Origin: Bradyrhizobium sp. Ce-3 | GTDB taxonomy: Bacteria > Pseudomonadota > Alphaproteobacteria > Rhizobiales > Xanthobacteraceae | Assembly (NCBI RefSeq): GCF_022835695.1 | Contig: NZ_BQUV01000001.1 | Span: forward strand, 124,001 to 188,000 | Direction of reading: 5' to 3' | DNA length: 64,000 bases | Shown: positions 8,931 to 16,906 of the stretch, piece after piece | Layout: each line of letters opens with the position of its first letter | How positions within the stretch are numbered: position 1 is the first letter of the stretch | The notes under the pieces: generated by a model | What the model was told of the DNA's origin: nothing | The model's database searches: none | The model's input: the letters and a program-made list of their open reading frames with translations, nothing else | Program-made: the position numbers and the translations under genes

Positions 8931-9643
8931 GAGCTGGTCTCCCCGTCCGGTGCGGATGAACTGTCGCGGTCGCCGACCAGGCGCAAGCGCGTCCCGTCAT
9001 TGGCCGACGTCGATGGCGATGTCGCCTGCTCGCCGAGCGCGCGCAGCAATTCGCGGCACATCTCCTCGGCGCCGCGGCCCATCGCAAAGCCTTCGACGAT
9101 CACGCCGATCGCGATCGCCCAGAAGCGCCGCGAGCTCTCCTCGGGGGCGCGCAGCGAGCGCCAGCCGTGCCGTTCGACCTGGCCCGCATAGGCGCGCGCG
9201 CCTTCGCTGTGCAGACGCTCGATGGTGCGCTCGACCAGAGGCGCGAGATCCTGCCGCCGTCGGGTCAGTGTCAGAGCCTCGGCGAAGAAGGCGACCGTGT
9301 CGGTCGCGGTGACGGTCTCGGCCAGGGCGTGGGTGTAGTCGCGCGGCGTGTGGGCCTTGAGGGCGGCCTGTTCGGTCGCCCGCGCGAGATAGAGCATGTC
9401 GCGGCTCGCAGCTTCGACGAACAGCGCTTCCTTGGTGCGGAAGTAATAGGTGATCTGGCTTGGAAAGGCGTCCGCGACGGCGGCGATGTCGGAGATCGAC
9501 GTGCCCGAGAGCCCGCGCTCCTTGAACAGGCGGCTCGCAGCGTCGAGCAGCAGCGAGCGCATCTTGCGCCCCGCCGACCGCGTCGCGCGGACCGCGTGCT
9601 TCGGATCGGGCGCAGACATGCTGCTTGCGGTCTCCGAACCCAT
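8927..9643 (-). CDS. TetR family transcriptional regulator of the desaturase operon
   Basis: 238 residues. The N-terminal helix-turn-helix lies at about residues 30-75 and reads LLLDAASRLFKERGL, then TSISDIAAVADAFPS and ITYYFRTKEALFVEA. The C-terminal ligand domain is not diagnostic. The start at 9643 has a strong GGGAGGA ribosome site; the open frame extends 12 codons upstream through the palindromic operator, which argues against the longer form. It overlaps the desaturase by four bases. The perfect palindrome just upstream suggests autoregulation of the pair. Confidence 0.92.
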   Translation of the reverse strand: MGSETASSMSAPDPKHAVRATRSAGRKMRSLLLDAASRLFKERGLSGTSISDIAAVADAFPSQITYYFRTKEALFVEAASRDMLYLARATEQAALKAHTPRDYTHALAETVTATDTVAFFAEALTLTRRRQDLAPLVERTIERLHSEGARAYAGQVERHGWRSLRAPEESSRRFWAIAIGVIVEGFAMGRGAEEMCRELLRALGEQATSPSTSANDGTRLRLVGDRDSSSAPDGETSS

Positions 9644-9663
9644 GGATCGTCCTCCCGCCGATA

Positions 9664-9680
9664 TTTGTATGATATACAAA
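9664..9680. promoter_or_regulatory. Palindromic operator upstream of the TetR-desaturase operon
   Basis: TTTGTAT (9664-9670), three-base spacer GAT, ATACAAA (9674-9680): a perfect 7-bp inverted repeat 21 bases upstream of the TetR start codon. Size and position are typical of a TetR-family autoregulatory operator. Binding is inferred. Confidence 0.65.
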
Positions 9681-9778
9681 CAAAGAAATCAATATGGAAC
9701 CGGGTGAGGTTGCGCCGAACAGCCCGGCAGGCTTACGCCCTCCAGCAAATCCGGCGGCCGAGACCCCGCTGCGGACCC

Positions 9779-9806
9779 TTGCTTTCGCGGCCAAAATCCG
9801 TATAAG
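9779..9806 (+). promoter_or_regulatory. Candidate promoter for rpsF-rpsR
   Basis: TTGCTT (9779-9784), 16-base spacer, TATAAG (9801-9806): a good sigma-70-like match. Transcription from here would give a leader of about 180 bases before rpsF, long enough for translational feedback by ribosomal proteins. I could not confirm a conserved S6:S18-binding fold in it. Confidence 0.5.
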
Positions 9807-9993
9807 CGCGCCATTCGTGGGCTCCGGCCGGGAGCTGAACGGACGGTCTCAGCAAACTCACCAGTTGATTTTGATGTGGCAGGGCCAGTCGGCCCGTCGT
9901 CCCGTGCTCCCGCCTTCTGAGCAGCTCGAGTCCTTTCCGAAGGTCTCGAAGGGCTTGTCGCCGGAACCCACGCCAACACAGGAAAGGACAACC

Positions 9994-10461
9994 ATGCCTC
10001 TTTATGAGCATGTTTTTCTCGCGCGTCAGGATGCGAGCACCCAGCAGGTGGATGAACTGACGGCCCAGATGACGGGCATCGTCGAACAGGGCGGCGGCAA
10101 GGTCACCAAGACCGAGAGCTGGGGCGTGCGCTCCCTCACCTACCGCATGAACAAGAACCGCAAGGCGCATTTCGTGCTGATGAACATCGACGCACCGTCG
10201 GCTGTCGTCACCGAGATCGAGCGCCAGGAGCGGATCAACGAAGACGTCATCCGCTATCTCACCGTCCGCGTCGAAGAGCACGAGGAAGGCCCGTCCGCGA
10301 TGATGCGCAAGGCCGACCGTGATCGCGAGCGCGATGACCGTGGCGGCGGCTTCCGTGGCGACCGCGAAGGTGGTTTCCGTGGCGACCGCGAAGGTGGTGG
10401 TTTCCGTGGCGACCGTGGCCCGCGCCGTCCGCGCGAAGAAGAAGCTGCGACCGAGGAGTAA
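9994..10461 (+). CDS. rpsF: 30S ribosomal protein S6
   Basis: 155 residues starting [13 protein letters not shown], with the S6 core in residues 1-95 ([18 protein letters not shown], then the [18 protein letters not shown] region). It binds 16S rRNA together with S18. The start at 9994 follows GGAAAGGA; the longer open frame upstream is leader. The C-terminus (about 108-155) is a charged Gly/Arg/Asp tail with three GFRGDR-type repeats, likely disordered. rpsR begins six bases downstream. Confidence 0.97.
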   Translation: MPLYEHVFLARQDASTQQVDELTAQMTGIVEQGGGKVTKTESWGVRSLTYRMNKNRKAHFVLMNIDAPSAVVTEIERQERINEDVIRYLTVRVEEHEEGPSAMMRKADRDRERDDRGGGFRGDREGGFRGDREGGGFRGDRGPRRPREEEAATEE

Positions 10462-10467
10462 TGAATC

Positions 10468-10707
10468 ATGGCTGATGCTGGTGCCCGCCGTCCGTTTTTC
10501 CGTCGTCGCAAGTCCTGCCCGTTCACGGGCGCGAATGCGCCGAAGATCGACTACAAGGATTCCAAGCTGCTGATGCGTTACGTCTCCGAGCGCGGCAAGA
10601 TCGTGCCGAGCCGCATCACGGCCGTGTCCGCCAAGAAGCAGCGTGAGCTCGCCCGCGCCATCAAGCGCGCGCGCTTCCTCGGCCTGCTGCCCTACGTTAT
10701 CAGGTAA
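10468..10707 (+). CDS. rpsR: 30S ribosomal protein S18
   Basis: 79 basic residues with the S18 core [15 protein letters not shown], the [20 protein letters not shown] stretch and [12 protein letters not shown]. It forms the S6-S18 heterodimer on the platform of the 30S subunit. The gene lies six bases after rpsF, and a ribosome site lies within the rpsF end (GAGGAG before ATCATG), so it is co-translated. Confidence 0.98.
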   Translation: MADAGARRPFFRRRKSCPFTGANAPKIDYKDSKLLMRYVSERGKIVPSRITAVSAKKQRELARAIKRARFLGLLPYVIR

Positions 10708-10715
10708 CCGTTTCC

Positions 10716-10739
10716 GGCCGGCGGCACGTGCCGCCGGCC
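10716..10739. terminator. Perfect 24-bp palindrome after rpsR
   Basis: GGCCGGCGGCAC is followed directly by its reverse complement, GTGCCGCCGGCC, eight bases after the rpsR stop. It would make a very stable hairpin without a T run. It may act as a partial terminator or 3'-end stabiliser that lowers expression of the DUF2232 gene relative to the ribosomal proteins. Confidence 0.5.
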
Positions 10740-10832
10740 GCTCATTCTCATAAGGCTTCCGGGTCGTCCGGTCGCCGATGGTTGGGGTTCTCGAAGCAGA
10801 ACCCCTAACCGCTCAAGGGGGCGGGACAGCTG

Positions 10833-11801
10833 ATGATCGCGATACTCATTGTTGCAGTTGCCGCCGGCGCCGCGTCGGCGCTGATGTTCGCCTCGATCAG
10901 TTCGGGCGCGATGATCTCGTTGCTGCTGTACTTTCTTGCGCCGCTGCCGTTGATGGTGTCGGCACTCGCCTGGGGACCACTTGCCGCGGCCATCGGCGGC
11001 ATCGGTGCCGCGTCCGTTCTCGGTGCGATCTTCGGACTTCCCTATTGCATCGCGTTTGCCATGATGGTCGCCCTGCCCGGCTGGTGGCTCGGCCACCTCG
11101 CGCTGCTCGGACGGCCGATCGCGGGCGCTGCCGGTGACAGCGCCACCCAGCAGCCGCCTGCACTCGAATGGTATCCCGTCGGCCGTATCCTGCTCTGGAT
11201 CGCAGCCTTCGCGGTCGTCACCACGGCCGCCGCGCTGCTCACGCTCGGCTCGGATGCCGACACCGTCACCGGTGCCTTGCGGCGCGGCCTGCTCAAGGTG
11301 CTGAGCGCCGGCGAAGGGCTGCCCAGCAGTGAGATCGAACGATTGGTCGACATGCTGGTGATCCTCGCGCCCCTCGCCGCGACGATCCTCGCAATGGTCA
11401 CGCTGACGCTGAGCCTCTGGCTCGCCGGCAAGATCGCACAAACCTCCGGGCGACTGAATCGACCGTGGCCGGAGCTCCGCAGCACCGCGCTCCCCGCGAT
11501 GACGCTGGTCGCGTTGTTGGTGGCCGTGGCCATCAGCTTCGTCGGCGGCATGCTTGCGCTGCTGGCGCAGATCGTCACCGCGGCGCTCGTCATCGCCTAT
11601 GCACTGGTCGGCTTCGCGGTGCTGCACACCTTGACGCTGTCGCTCGCCAATCGCGGCTTCTGGCTCGGCGGCATCTACGCCGTCGTCGTCATGTTCGGCT
11701 GGCCGATCGTGGCGATGTTCGCGCTCGGCATTGCAGACGCCGTGTTCGGGCTGCGCCAGCGCTATCTGCAAACACGACCGCCGCCACTGCCGGCGGAGTG
11801 A
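10833..11801 (+). CDS. DUF2232-like integral membrane protein
   Basis: 322 residues with about eight hydrophobic segments (for example 1-22, 30-50, 65-85, 115-140, 175-200, 225-250, 255-275, 283-303). The position between rpsR and rplI is where alphaproteobacteria usually carry a DUF2232 membrane protein, and the MIAILIVAVAAGAASALMF start fits. No catalytic motif is evident. The job is unknown; co-localisation with ribosomal protein genes is conserved but not explained. The start is supported by a G-rich site (GGGGGCGGG) upstream. Confidence 0.8.
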   Translation: MIAILIVAVAAGAASALMFASISSGAMISLLLYFLAPLPLMVSALAWGPLAAAIGGIGAASVLGAIFGLPYCIAFAMMVALPGWWLGHLALLGRPIAGAAGDSATQQPPALEWYPVGRILLWIAAFAVVTTAAALLTLGSDADTVTGALRRGLLKVLSAGEGLPSSEIERLVDMLVILAPLAATILAMVTLTLSLWLAGKIAQTSGRLNRPWPELRSTALPAMTLVALLVAVAISFVGGMLALLAQIVTAALVIAYALVGFAVLHTLTLSLANRGFWLGGIYAVVVMFGWPIVAMFALGIADAVFGLRQRYLQTRPPPLPAE

Positions 11802-11854
11802 CATTTCGATCCAACCACTTCAACCCGATACTTAGCCTCTAAAGGAGAACGAAA

Positions 11855-12457
11855 ATGGAAGTCATTCTGCTGGAACGCGTTGCCAAGCTCGGCCAGATGG
11901 GCGAAGTCGTGCGCGTCAAGGACGGGTTCGCCCGCAATTTCCTGCTGAAGCGCGGCAAGGCGCTGCGCGCCACCGACGCGAACCGCGCCAAGTATGACGG
12001 CATGAAGGCCGAGCTCGAGGCCAACAACATCAAGGCCAAGGGCGAAGCCGCCGTGGTCGCCGAGAAGATCGACGGCCGCGACATCGTCATCATCCGCCAG
12101 GCATCGGAGTCCGGCCAGCTGTTCGGCTCGGTCACGGTGCGCGACATCGTCACCGCGCTGGCCGCCGACGGCGTCACGGTTGCCCGTCCGCAGGTCTGGC
12201 TCGACTCGCCGATCAAGGTGATCGGTGCGCAGAAGGTGACGATCGCCGTTCACCCCGAAGTCGAAACCAGCGTCACCGTGACGGTCGCCCGCTCCGCCGA
12301 AGAGGCCGATCGCATCAAGCGCGGCGAGGACATCTCGACCCGCCAGGAAGACCAGGACGCTGCCGCCGAGGCGCTCGCCGCCGCCGGCGAATTCTTCGAT
12401 CCGGAAGCCCAGCACGACGACGAAGCCGCGCCGGCTCCGGCTGCCGAAGAGAAGTAA
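11855..12457 (+). CDS. rplI: 50S ribosomal protein L9
   Basis: 200 residues. The N-terminal 23S rRNA-binding domain ([19 protein letters not shown], then [16 protein letters not shown]) is followed by the long connecting helix and the C-terminal domain with [10 protein letters not shown]. It is longer than E. coli L9 (149) because of an acidic Ala/Glu tail (about 165-200), usual in Rhizobiales. A strong AAAGGAGAACGAAA ribosome site precedes the start. Confidence 0.97.
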   Translation: MEVILLERVAKLGQMGEVVRVKDGFARNFLLKRGKALRATDANRAKYDGMKAELEANNIKAKGEAAVVAEKIDGRDIVIIRQASESGQLFGSVTVRDIVTALAADGVTVARPQVWLDSPIKVIGAQKVTIAVHPEVETSVTVTVARSAEEADRIKRGEDISTRQEDQDAAAEALAAAGEFFDPEAQHDDEAAPAPAAEEK

Positions 12458-12483
12458 GCTTCTCTCCATCGACCAATCGACTG

Positions 12484-12511
12484 AAGCCCGGCCCTCATCA
12501 GGCCGGGCTTT
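12484..12511. terminator. Bidirectional rho-independent-like terminator after rplI
   Basis: AAGCCCGGCC (12484-12493), a seven-base loop, GGCCGGGCTT (12501-12510): a perfect 10-bp stem ending in T on the plus strand and A-rich on the other side. It lies between convergent rplI and the thioesterase gene and overlaps the thioesterase stop codon (12498-12500). Confidence 0.8.
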
Positions 12512-12959
12512 GGATTCGTGCCGCCGCCTGATCGTCGAGCATCGCGATCGAGGCCAATGCGGTCGCGGTGTGCTTCTCCTTGCCGTCGATGACGCAGAAC
12601 ACGTCGGCTGCGACGACGGCGACCTGACGCCCCGGCTTGATCACGCGCGCGCGGCAGATCAGGCGATCGCCCGACGCCGGCGACAGCAGGTTCAACTTGT
12701 ACTCCGCCGTCAGCGCCGGCTGGCCGCGCGAGGTCGCTGCCGCGATCGTGGTGGCATTGTCGACCAGGAACGCCGTCACCCCGCCGTGAAACAGGCCATG
12801 CTGCTGCAGCAGCTCCGGCCGGCGGTCGACCGCGAGCGTGCACGCGCCACGAGACAGCTCGGCCACCTCGGCGCCGACCAGACCCATGAAGCCCTGCCGG
12901 CCGACATTGTCGCGAATTCGCGTCGCGATCGGCGCAAAGTCCGGATCGGGCTCGCTCAT
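12498..12959 (-). CDS. PaaI/hotdog-fold acyl-CoA thioesterase
   Basis: 153 residues, one hotdog domain. The segment QHGLFHGGVTAFLVDNATTIAA (about 65-86) is the PaaI-type signature, HGG plus the helical Asp. The C-terminal beta sheet reads GKEKHTATAL. It probably hydrolyses an acyl-CoA ester in the cytosol; the substrate is unknown. The start at 12959 overlaps the stop of the upstream TetR gene by four bases (ATGA), a translationally coupled regulator-enzyme pair arranged exactly like the TetR-desaturase pair 4 kb away. Confidence 0.88.
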   Translation of the reverse strand: MSEPDPDFAPIATRIRDNVGRQGFMGLVGAEVAELSRGACTLAVDRRPELLQQHGLFHGGVTAFLVDNATTIAAATSRGQPALTAEYKLNLLSPASGDRLICRARVIKPGRQVAVVAADVFCVIDGKEKHTATALASIAMLDDQAAARIQSPA

Positions 12960-13561
12960 GACGTTCCTCCTGTTCGCGCCGGCGCACCCGGCGCCACCAC
13001 CGCGCGGATCGCGCAGGCGATCAGCGTCTCGACCTGTTCGCGTGGATCGTTGTGTTGGCGGCCGGACAGATAGGCGCGGCAGAAGATCTGCGCCGGCCCG
13101 ATGATCTGGCTGAAGAACAGCACGGCGCTCATCGGCAGCAACTCGCCGCGCGCGAGCAACGGCGCGCGCCAGCGCTCGATGCCGTCGGTGAGCCGCGAAT
13201 TCTCGGTGCGCTGTGCGCCGCGCACCTCCTCGCCCCACTCGCTGCGCGAAATCTCGAACAAAAAGCGCGCCTCGCGCCGGTTGCTCACGACCCAATCGAG
13301 ATGGGCATGGATCAACCGCGCAACGCCCTCGCCTGCGCCGTGCGTGGCGTCGACCGAGGTGATGATCGCGCCGTGATAGGCCTGCAGGATCTCCAGGGAC
13401 AGGGTGCCGGCGAGCTGCTTCTTCGAGGCGAAGAAGTGGAAGAAGCTGCCGTTGGAGGCGCGGGCGCGGGCGCGGATCTCGGCGACCGTCGCACCCTCGA
13501 AACCGTCGCGTTCGAACACCGCCAGTCCCGCCGTCAGCAGATCTTCCCGCGCTGTGCTCAC
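12956..13561 (-). CDS. TetR family transcriptional regulator of the thioesterase operon
   Basis: 201 residues with an N-terminal helix-turn-helix at about 8-52 (LLTAGLAVFERDGFEGATVA, then ASNGSFFHFFASKKQLAGTL). The start codon is GTG at 13561 with GAGAGG a few bases upstream. It overlaps the thioesterase start by four bases. The 80 bases upstream hold a symmetrical operator-like element, suggesting autoregulation. The C-terminal ligand domain is not recognisable, though the partner enzyme hints at an acyl-CoA or aromatic acyl-CoA effector. Confidence 0.92.
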   Translation of the reverse strand: MSTAREDLLTAGLAVFERDGFEGATVAEIRARARASNGSFFHFFASKKQLAGTLSLEILQAYHGAIITSVDATHGAGEGVARLIHAHLDWVVSNRREARFLFEISRSEWGEEVRGAQRTENSRLTDGIERWRAPLLARGELLPMSAVLFFSQIIGPAQIFCRAYLSGRQHNDPREQVETLIACAIRAVVAPGAPARTGGTS

Positions 13562-13583
13562 GCTGCCTCTCTCGATTAGATCA

Positions 13584-13604
13584 TTACTCTAGAGTGTTAC
13601 TCTA
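13584..13604. promoter_or_regulatory. Operator-like repeats upstream of TetR-thioesterase
   Basis: TTACTCTA occurs twice in direct orientation (13584-13591 and 13597-13604), and the first copy is part of a perfect 10-bp palindrome ACTCTAGAGT (13586-13595). The element begins 23 bases upstream of the TetR GTG start. The mix of direct and inverted symmetry suggests two overlapping half-site pairs. Confidence 0.55.
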
Positions 13605-13650
13605 ATTGCGGTCAAATGAATACGCCGGACCTCGCGGCCCGGCGTTGGGA

Positions 13651-14604
13651 TTACTTCGACGTCGGGGCCTCGGGCGGACCGGAGCCTGGGGTGGTCGGGG
13701 GCGGCGGTGGCGGCGTGGTCGCGGCTACCGGCGGCGCGGACGGCGCCGGCGTGGGAGACGCGGCGGCGGCCGGCTCGGGCGCCGACGTGACCGGCGGAAC
13801 CGGGTCCGATCGCACGGGTTCGGTCGTTGCATTGCTCTTGGGCGCATCGACCTTGGCCGTGTCGGGCTGCGCGTCAGGCTTCACCGGCTTCGCGGCCTCG
13901 TCCTTGTCCTCACGCTTGATGGCGGTCTGGGATTTCGACTCGTCGCTGGTCGGCTCGCCCTTCGAGCCCTCCCCGGACTTCGGCTCCTCGACCGGCTTGC
14001 CGCGACGGCCATGCTTCTGACGCGACGGCTTGCCCTCACCCGCGGCCTGCGGCGTCTGGCCGTCATCGGGCTTCACGCCTTCCGGCGCCTCGCTCGGGCG
14101 CGCCATGCGCCGGCCGCGGTGGCCGGGACGTGCCTCGGGATTCACGCCGTCGGTGTCGGGCTTGGCAGCGTCCTTGGGACCTTCCTTGGCGCCGTCCTGC
14201 GGGGCCGCCCCCTGATGCTGCCGGCGGGCCGGACGCTCGGAGGGCTGCTCCGGAGACTGGTTGGCCTCCTGCCGGCCTTCGCGGCCCTTGGTGCCCTCCC
14301 TGGTTCCCTTGGGCTGGTCCTTGGCCTGGTAGCGCGGATCGTTGGCGCCGTTCGAAATCAGATAGGTCGACAGCACGCCGGCCATGTCGCTCGACGTCGT
14401 GTAGTGCTGGCGCAGGAAGCCGGGCAGCGAACCGGCCGGCACGGTTTTCAGCAGGCCGCGCGGGCTCTTGTGGCAGGCTGTGCAGGTGTTCGCGAAAATC
14501 TGGGAGGGGCTTTTGCCGGCCTCGAGGTTTTGCGCGCGCGCTGATCCGGCCGACAGGCCAATCAGAAGCGTCACCGTCGCCAGACTGAGGGCTCGGCTCA
14601 ACAT
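13651..14604 (-). CDS. Secreted c-type cytochrome-like protein with long low-complexity tail
   Basis: 317 residues. The signal peptide (about 1-24) ends in SAGSARA. One heme-binding CxxCH motif, CTACH, lies at about residues 41-45, followed by a short cytochrome-like region (FLRQHYTTSSDMAGVLSTYL). From about residue 95 onward the sequence is Pro/Lys/Glu/Ala-rich, ending in a Pro-rich tail with no globular character. Only the first third looks folded. I cannot see a clear axial Met in a normal spacing, so heme binding is inferred from CxxCH alone. It lies in a separate transcription unit. Confidence 0.82.
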   Translation of the reverse strand: MLSRALSLATVTLLIGLSAGSARAQNLEAGKSPSQIFANTCTACHKSPRGLLKTVPAGSLPGFLRQHYTTSSDMAGVLSTYLISNGANDPRYQAKDQPKGTREGTKGREGRQEANQSPEQPSERPARRQHQGAAPQDGAKEGPKDAAKPDTDGVNPEARPGHRGRRMARPSEAPEGVKPDDGQTPQAAGEGKPSRQKHGRRGKPVEEPKSGEGSKGEPTSDESKSQTAIKREDKDEAAKPVKPDAQPDTAKVDAPKSNATTEPVRSDPVPPVTSAPEPAAAASPTPAPSAPPVAATTPPPPPPTTPGSGPPEAPTSK

Positions 14605-14862
14605 TCCTTAAGTCTCCAGATTCCGGAAAAATCGCCGCCTGTACCTTGTGGATCGGCCGCGGCGGTCACCTTTTAGACGATTATCGCGCGAATGGAAGCG
14701 CGCCCGTGACGCATCCACGCAATTGTCACATTTTGGAATATCGGCTTTGAGCACAACGCAATAGCGCGATCCAATTCCCTGCCTATGTTTGGTTTGGGGA
14801 CACATTGGAGTGATCAGCTCCGGTGGTGTCGATGTGCAGCTTGCCGTTCCGTTGGTGTCTCG

Positions 14863-16116
14863 ATGGACCGATTGTTGCGATACTTCTTGGGGCGCTTCAT
14901 CCGCCGCGGTTCGATCACGTTCACGACCGCGAGCGGCGCTCAATTCAGGTGCGGTGACGGCACTGGCGCGCCAGTCGCCGCGCGCTTCATGACCAGGGCG
15001 GCCGAACTCCGCGTTCTGGTCGACCCAGAGCTTTATCTCGGCGAAGCCTTCATGGACGGCACGTTCGTGGTGGAGCAAGGCACCATCGCCGACGTGCTCG
15101 CGGTCCTGATGGGCCAGGCGGCGATGTTGCCGAACTTTGCCAGGCTGCAGGCCTGGGTCCGGTTCCTCGGACGGCGCGCCCAGCAGATCAATGTGCGCGG
15201 CCGGTCCAGAAGCAACGTCGCCCGCCACTACGATCTCGACGGCCGCCTCTACTCGCTCTTCCTCGACGCCGACAAGCAATACAGCTGCGCCTATTTCGAG
15301 ACGCCGGACGCCACGCTGGACGACGCCCAGCTCGCCAAGAAGCGCCATCTCGCCGCAAAACTGCTGATCAAGCCCGGCCAGCGCATCCTCGACATCGGTT
15401 CCGGCTGGGGCGGCCTTGGGCTCTATCTCGCCGAGATGAGCGGTGGCGACGTCACCGGCGTCACCCTGTCGACCGAGCAGCTGCAGATTTCCAACGCCCG
15501 GGCGGCGGAGCGGAACCTGACGGATTCGGCGCGTTTCCTGATGCAGGACTACCGCGACATCCCCGGTCCGTTCGACCGCATCGTCTCGGTCGGCATGTTC
15601 GAGCATGTCGGGGTCGCCTACTACGAAACCTTCTTCAAGCGCTGCGCCGAGCTGCTGAGCGACGACGGCGTCATGGTGCTGCACTCGATCGGCCGCTCGA
15701 CCGGTCCTGATGTCACGAGCCCCTGGATCCGGAAGTACATCTTCCCCGGCGGCTACATTCCGGCGTTGTCCGAGGTGATGCCGGCGATCGAGAAGGCCGG
15801 ATTGCTGATCTGCGACATGGAGATCCTGCGCCTGCACTATGCCGAGACGCTGAAGGCGTGGCGCGTGCGCTTCATGGCGCGACGCGAGGAGGCCGTGCGG
15901 CTCTACGACGAGACCTTTGCCCGGATGTGGGAATTCTATCTGGCCGCCTCGGAGATGTCGTTCCGGGTCCAGAACATGATGAACTTCCAGCTGCAGCTCA
16001 CCAAGCGCCAGGGCATCGTGCCGATGACCCGCGACTATATCGGCGGCGAGGAAGCCCGTCTGCGGCTGAAGGAGGCTGGCGCGGCCAAGCCGCGGCTGCA
16101 ACTCGCCGGCGAGTAG
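14863..16116 (+). CDS. cfa: Cyclopropane-fatty-acyl-phospholipid synthase
   Basis: 417 residues. It methylates cis double bonds of membrane phospholipid acyl chains with S-adenosylmethionine, giving cyclopropane fatty acids. The N-terminal lipid-binding region includes ELYLGEAFMDG. The SAM-binding motif is LDIGSGWGGLGLYLA (about 177-191), and VSVGMFEHVG carries the catalytic Glu region. YIFPGGYIPAL and the C-terminal RVQNMMNFQLQL are family features. The start at 14863 (MDRLLRYFLGRFIRRG) matches relatives better than the ATG 26 codons upstream, although its ribosome site is weak. The gene is functionally linked to the desaturase nearby, which makes its substrate double bonds. Confidence 0.95.
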   Translation: MDRLLRYFLGRFIRRGSITFTTASGAQFRCGDGTGAPVAARFMTRAAELRVLVDPELYLGEAFMDGTFVVEQGTIADVLAVLMGQAAMLPNFARLQAWVRFLGRRAQQINVRGRSRSNVARHYDLDGRLYSLFLDADKQYSCAYFETPDATLDDAQLAKKRHLAAKLLIKPGQRILDIGSGWGGLGLYLAEMSGGDVTGVTLSTEQLQISNARAAERNLTDSARFLMQDYRDIPGPFDRIVSVGMFEHVGVAYYETFFKRCAELLSDDGVMVLHSIGRSTGPDVTSPWIRKYIFPGGYIPALSEVMPAIEKAGLLICDMEILRLHYAETLKAWRVRFMARREEAVRLYDETFARMWEFYLAASEMSFRVQNMMNFQLQLTKRQGIVPMTRDYIGGEEARLRLKEAGAAKPRLQLAGE

Positions 16117-16136
16117 GTCCGAGGGCGCGCTATCTG

Positions 16137-16358
16137 CTAGTTGCGGAGGCTGTAGGTCGAGCCGCAATGGGCGAAGGTCGGGGCCGGACGCGCCAGATGG
16201 GCTGCGGTGGCCGCGATCAGCCTGGCATCGCAGGGAACATCCCGGACCTCGGGGCGTGCCGCCTGCTCCATCGCCTCGACAAGCGCAGCCAGCCAGCGGC
16301 GGTCCATGCCACCGGCCCGGCGAAGCCCTAATCGCGCTGTCTGAAACTCTCGAGCCAT
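16137..16358 (-). CDS. Small hypothetical protein
   Basis: 73 residues starting MAREFQTARLGLRRAGG, behind a good AGGAGAG ribosome site ten bases upstream. It is Ala/Arg-rich with two cysteines and no recognisable motif or signal. It converges on cfa with a 20-base gap. The open frame extends upstream another 33 codons but that part overlaps regulatory-looking DNA. It could be a spurious frame; the ribosome site and self-consistent composition are the only support. Confidence 0.4.
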   Translation of the reverse strand: MAREFQTARLGLRRAGGMDRRWLAALVEAMEQAARPEVRDVPCDARLIAATAAHLARPAPTFAHCGSTYSLRN

Positions 16359-16491
16359 CGCCGCCGTATCTCTCCTGAGCGAATACAACCCGGAATCCGC
16401 CGGGTCGTTCCCGCGAGCCTGCCGCAAAGAAATTGCGGCAGGTGTGATCTGCTTCACAGAGGTCTGGTCCGGACTGTCGTAGTGGTCCGGA

Positions 16492-16614
16492 ATGACCCGA
16501 GAAACGCACCAGACGATGTTGGATCCGCAGCGCGATATCGCGACCGACTACGCCCTGATCGCCACCGGCGTGGTGGCCGCCTTGATCGCGCTGGCTTTCC
16601 TCATTCTGGTCTAA
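16492..16614 (+). CDS. Small single-helix membrane protein
   Basis: 40 residues (ATG at 16492) or 32 (ATG at 16516). The last 23 residues form one membrane helix with alternating Ala, Leu, Ile and Val (ALIATGVVAALIALAFLILV) ending at the stop. The form resembles many uncharacterised alphaproteobacterial micro-proteins. It lies alone between the cfa region and dnaB. No clear ribosome site was seen, so this is a candidate only. Confidence 0.4.
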   Translation: MTRETHQTMLDPQRDIATDYALIATGVVAALIALAFLILV

Positions 16615-16773
16615 GGAACAGACGGCAACAGCCGCCTCGCCTCTGCATGGGTCCCCCGGCCGCGGAAAAGGTTCAGGCGGCGTCCGATTTTTGCCAACGA
16701 CATTGCTGACCAGCCGGGCCCTGCCCGGTTTCGGGCAAAAACCCCGTCAAGCGGAATGCATCGGGCCGTGGCG

Positions 16774-16799
16774 GATTCACACATCGTGTTGTGTGAATC
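16774..16799. promoter_or_regulatory. Inverted repeat upstream of dnaB
   Basis: GATTCACAC (16774-16782), an eight-base loop, GTGTGAATC (16791-16799): a perfect 9-bp inverted repeat 107 bases upstream of the dnaB start. It could be a protein-binding site or a hairpin in the dnaB leader. No known consensus was matched. Confidence 0.4.
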
Positions 16800-16906
16800 G
16801 TGCATAAGAAACATCCGTCCTTTCGCTTCGTGCCGGGCTGGCGCTTGATCGCGACCCCACAGCCGAAAATCTCAGTAACGACGAAATCAGAAGAATAAGC
16901 TCGTCC

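Noticed and set aside
9807-9993. S6:S18 ribosomal leader fold in the rpsF leader
   Set aside because: Small hairpins exist but I could not match the conserved CCG-containing bulge pattern by eye, so it is mentioned only with the promoter.
14608-16509. Long minus-strand open frame of 633 codons opposite cfa
   Set aside because: It is antisense to the well-supported cyclopropane synthase gene, its translation has no family features, and high GC makes long antisense frames common.
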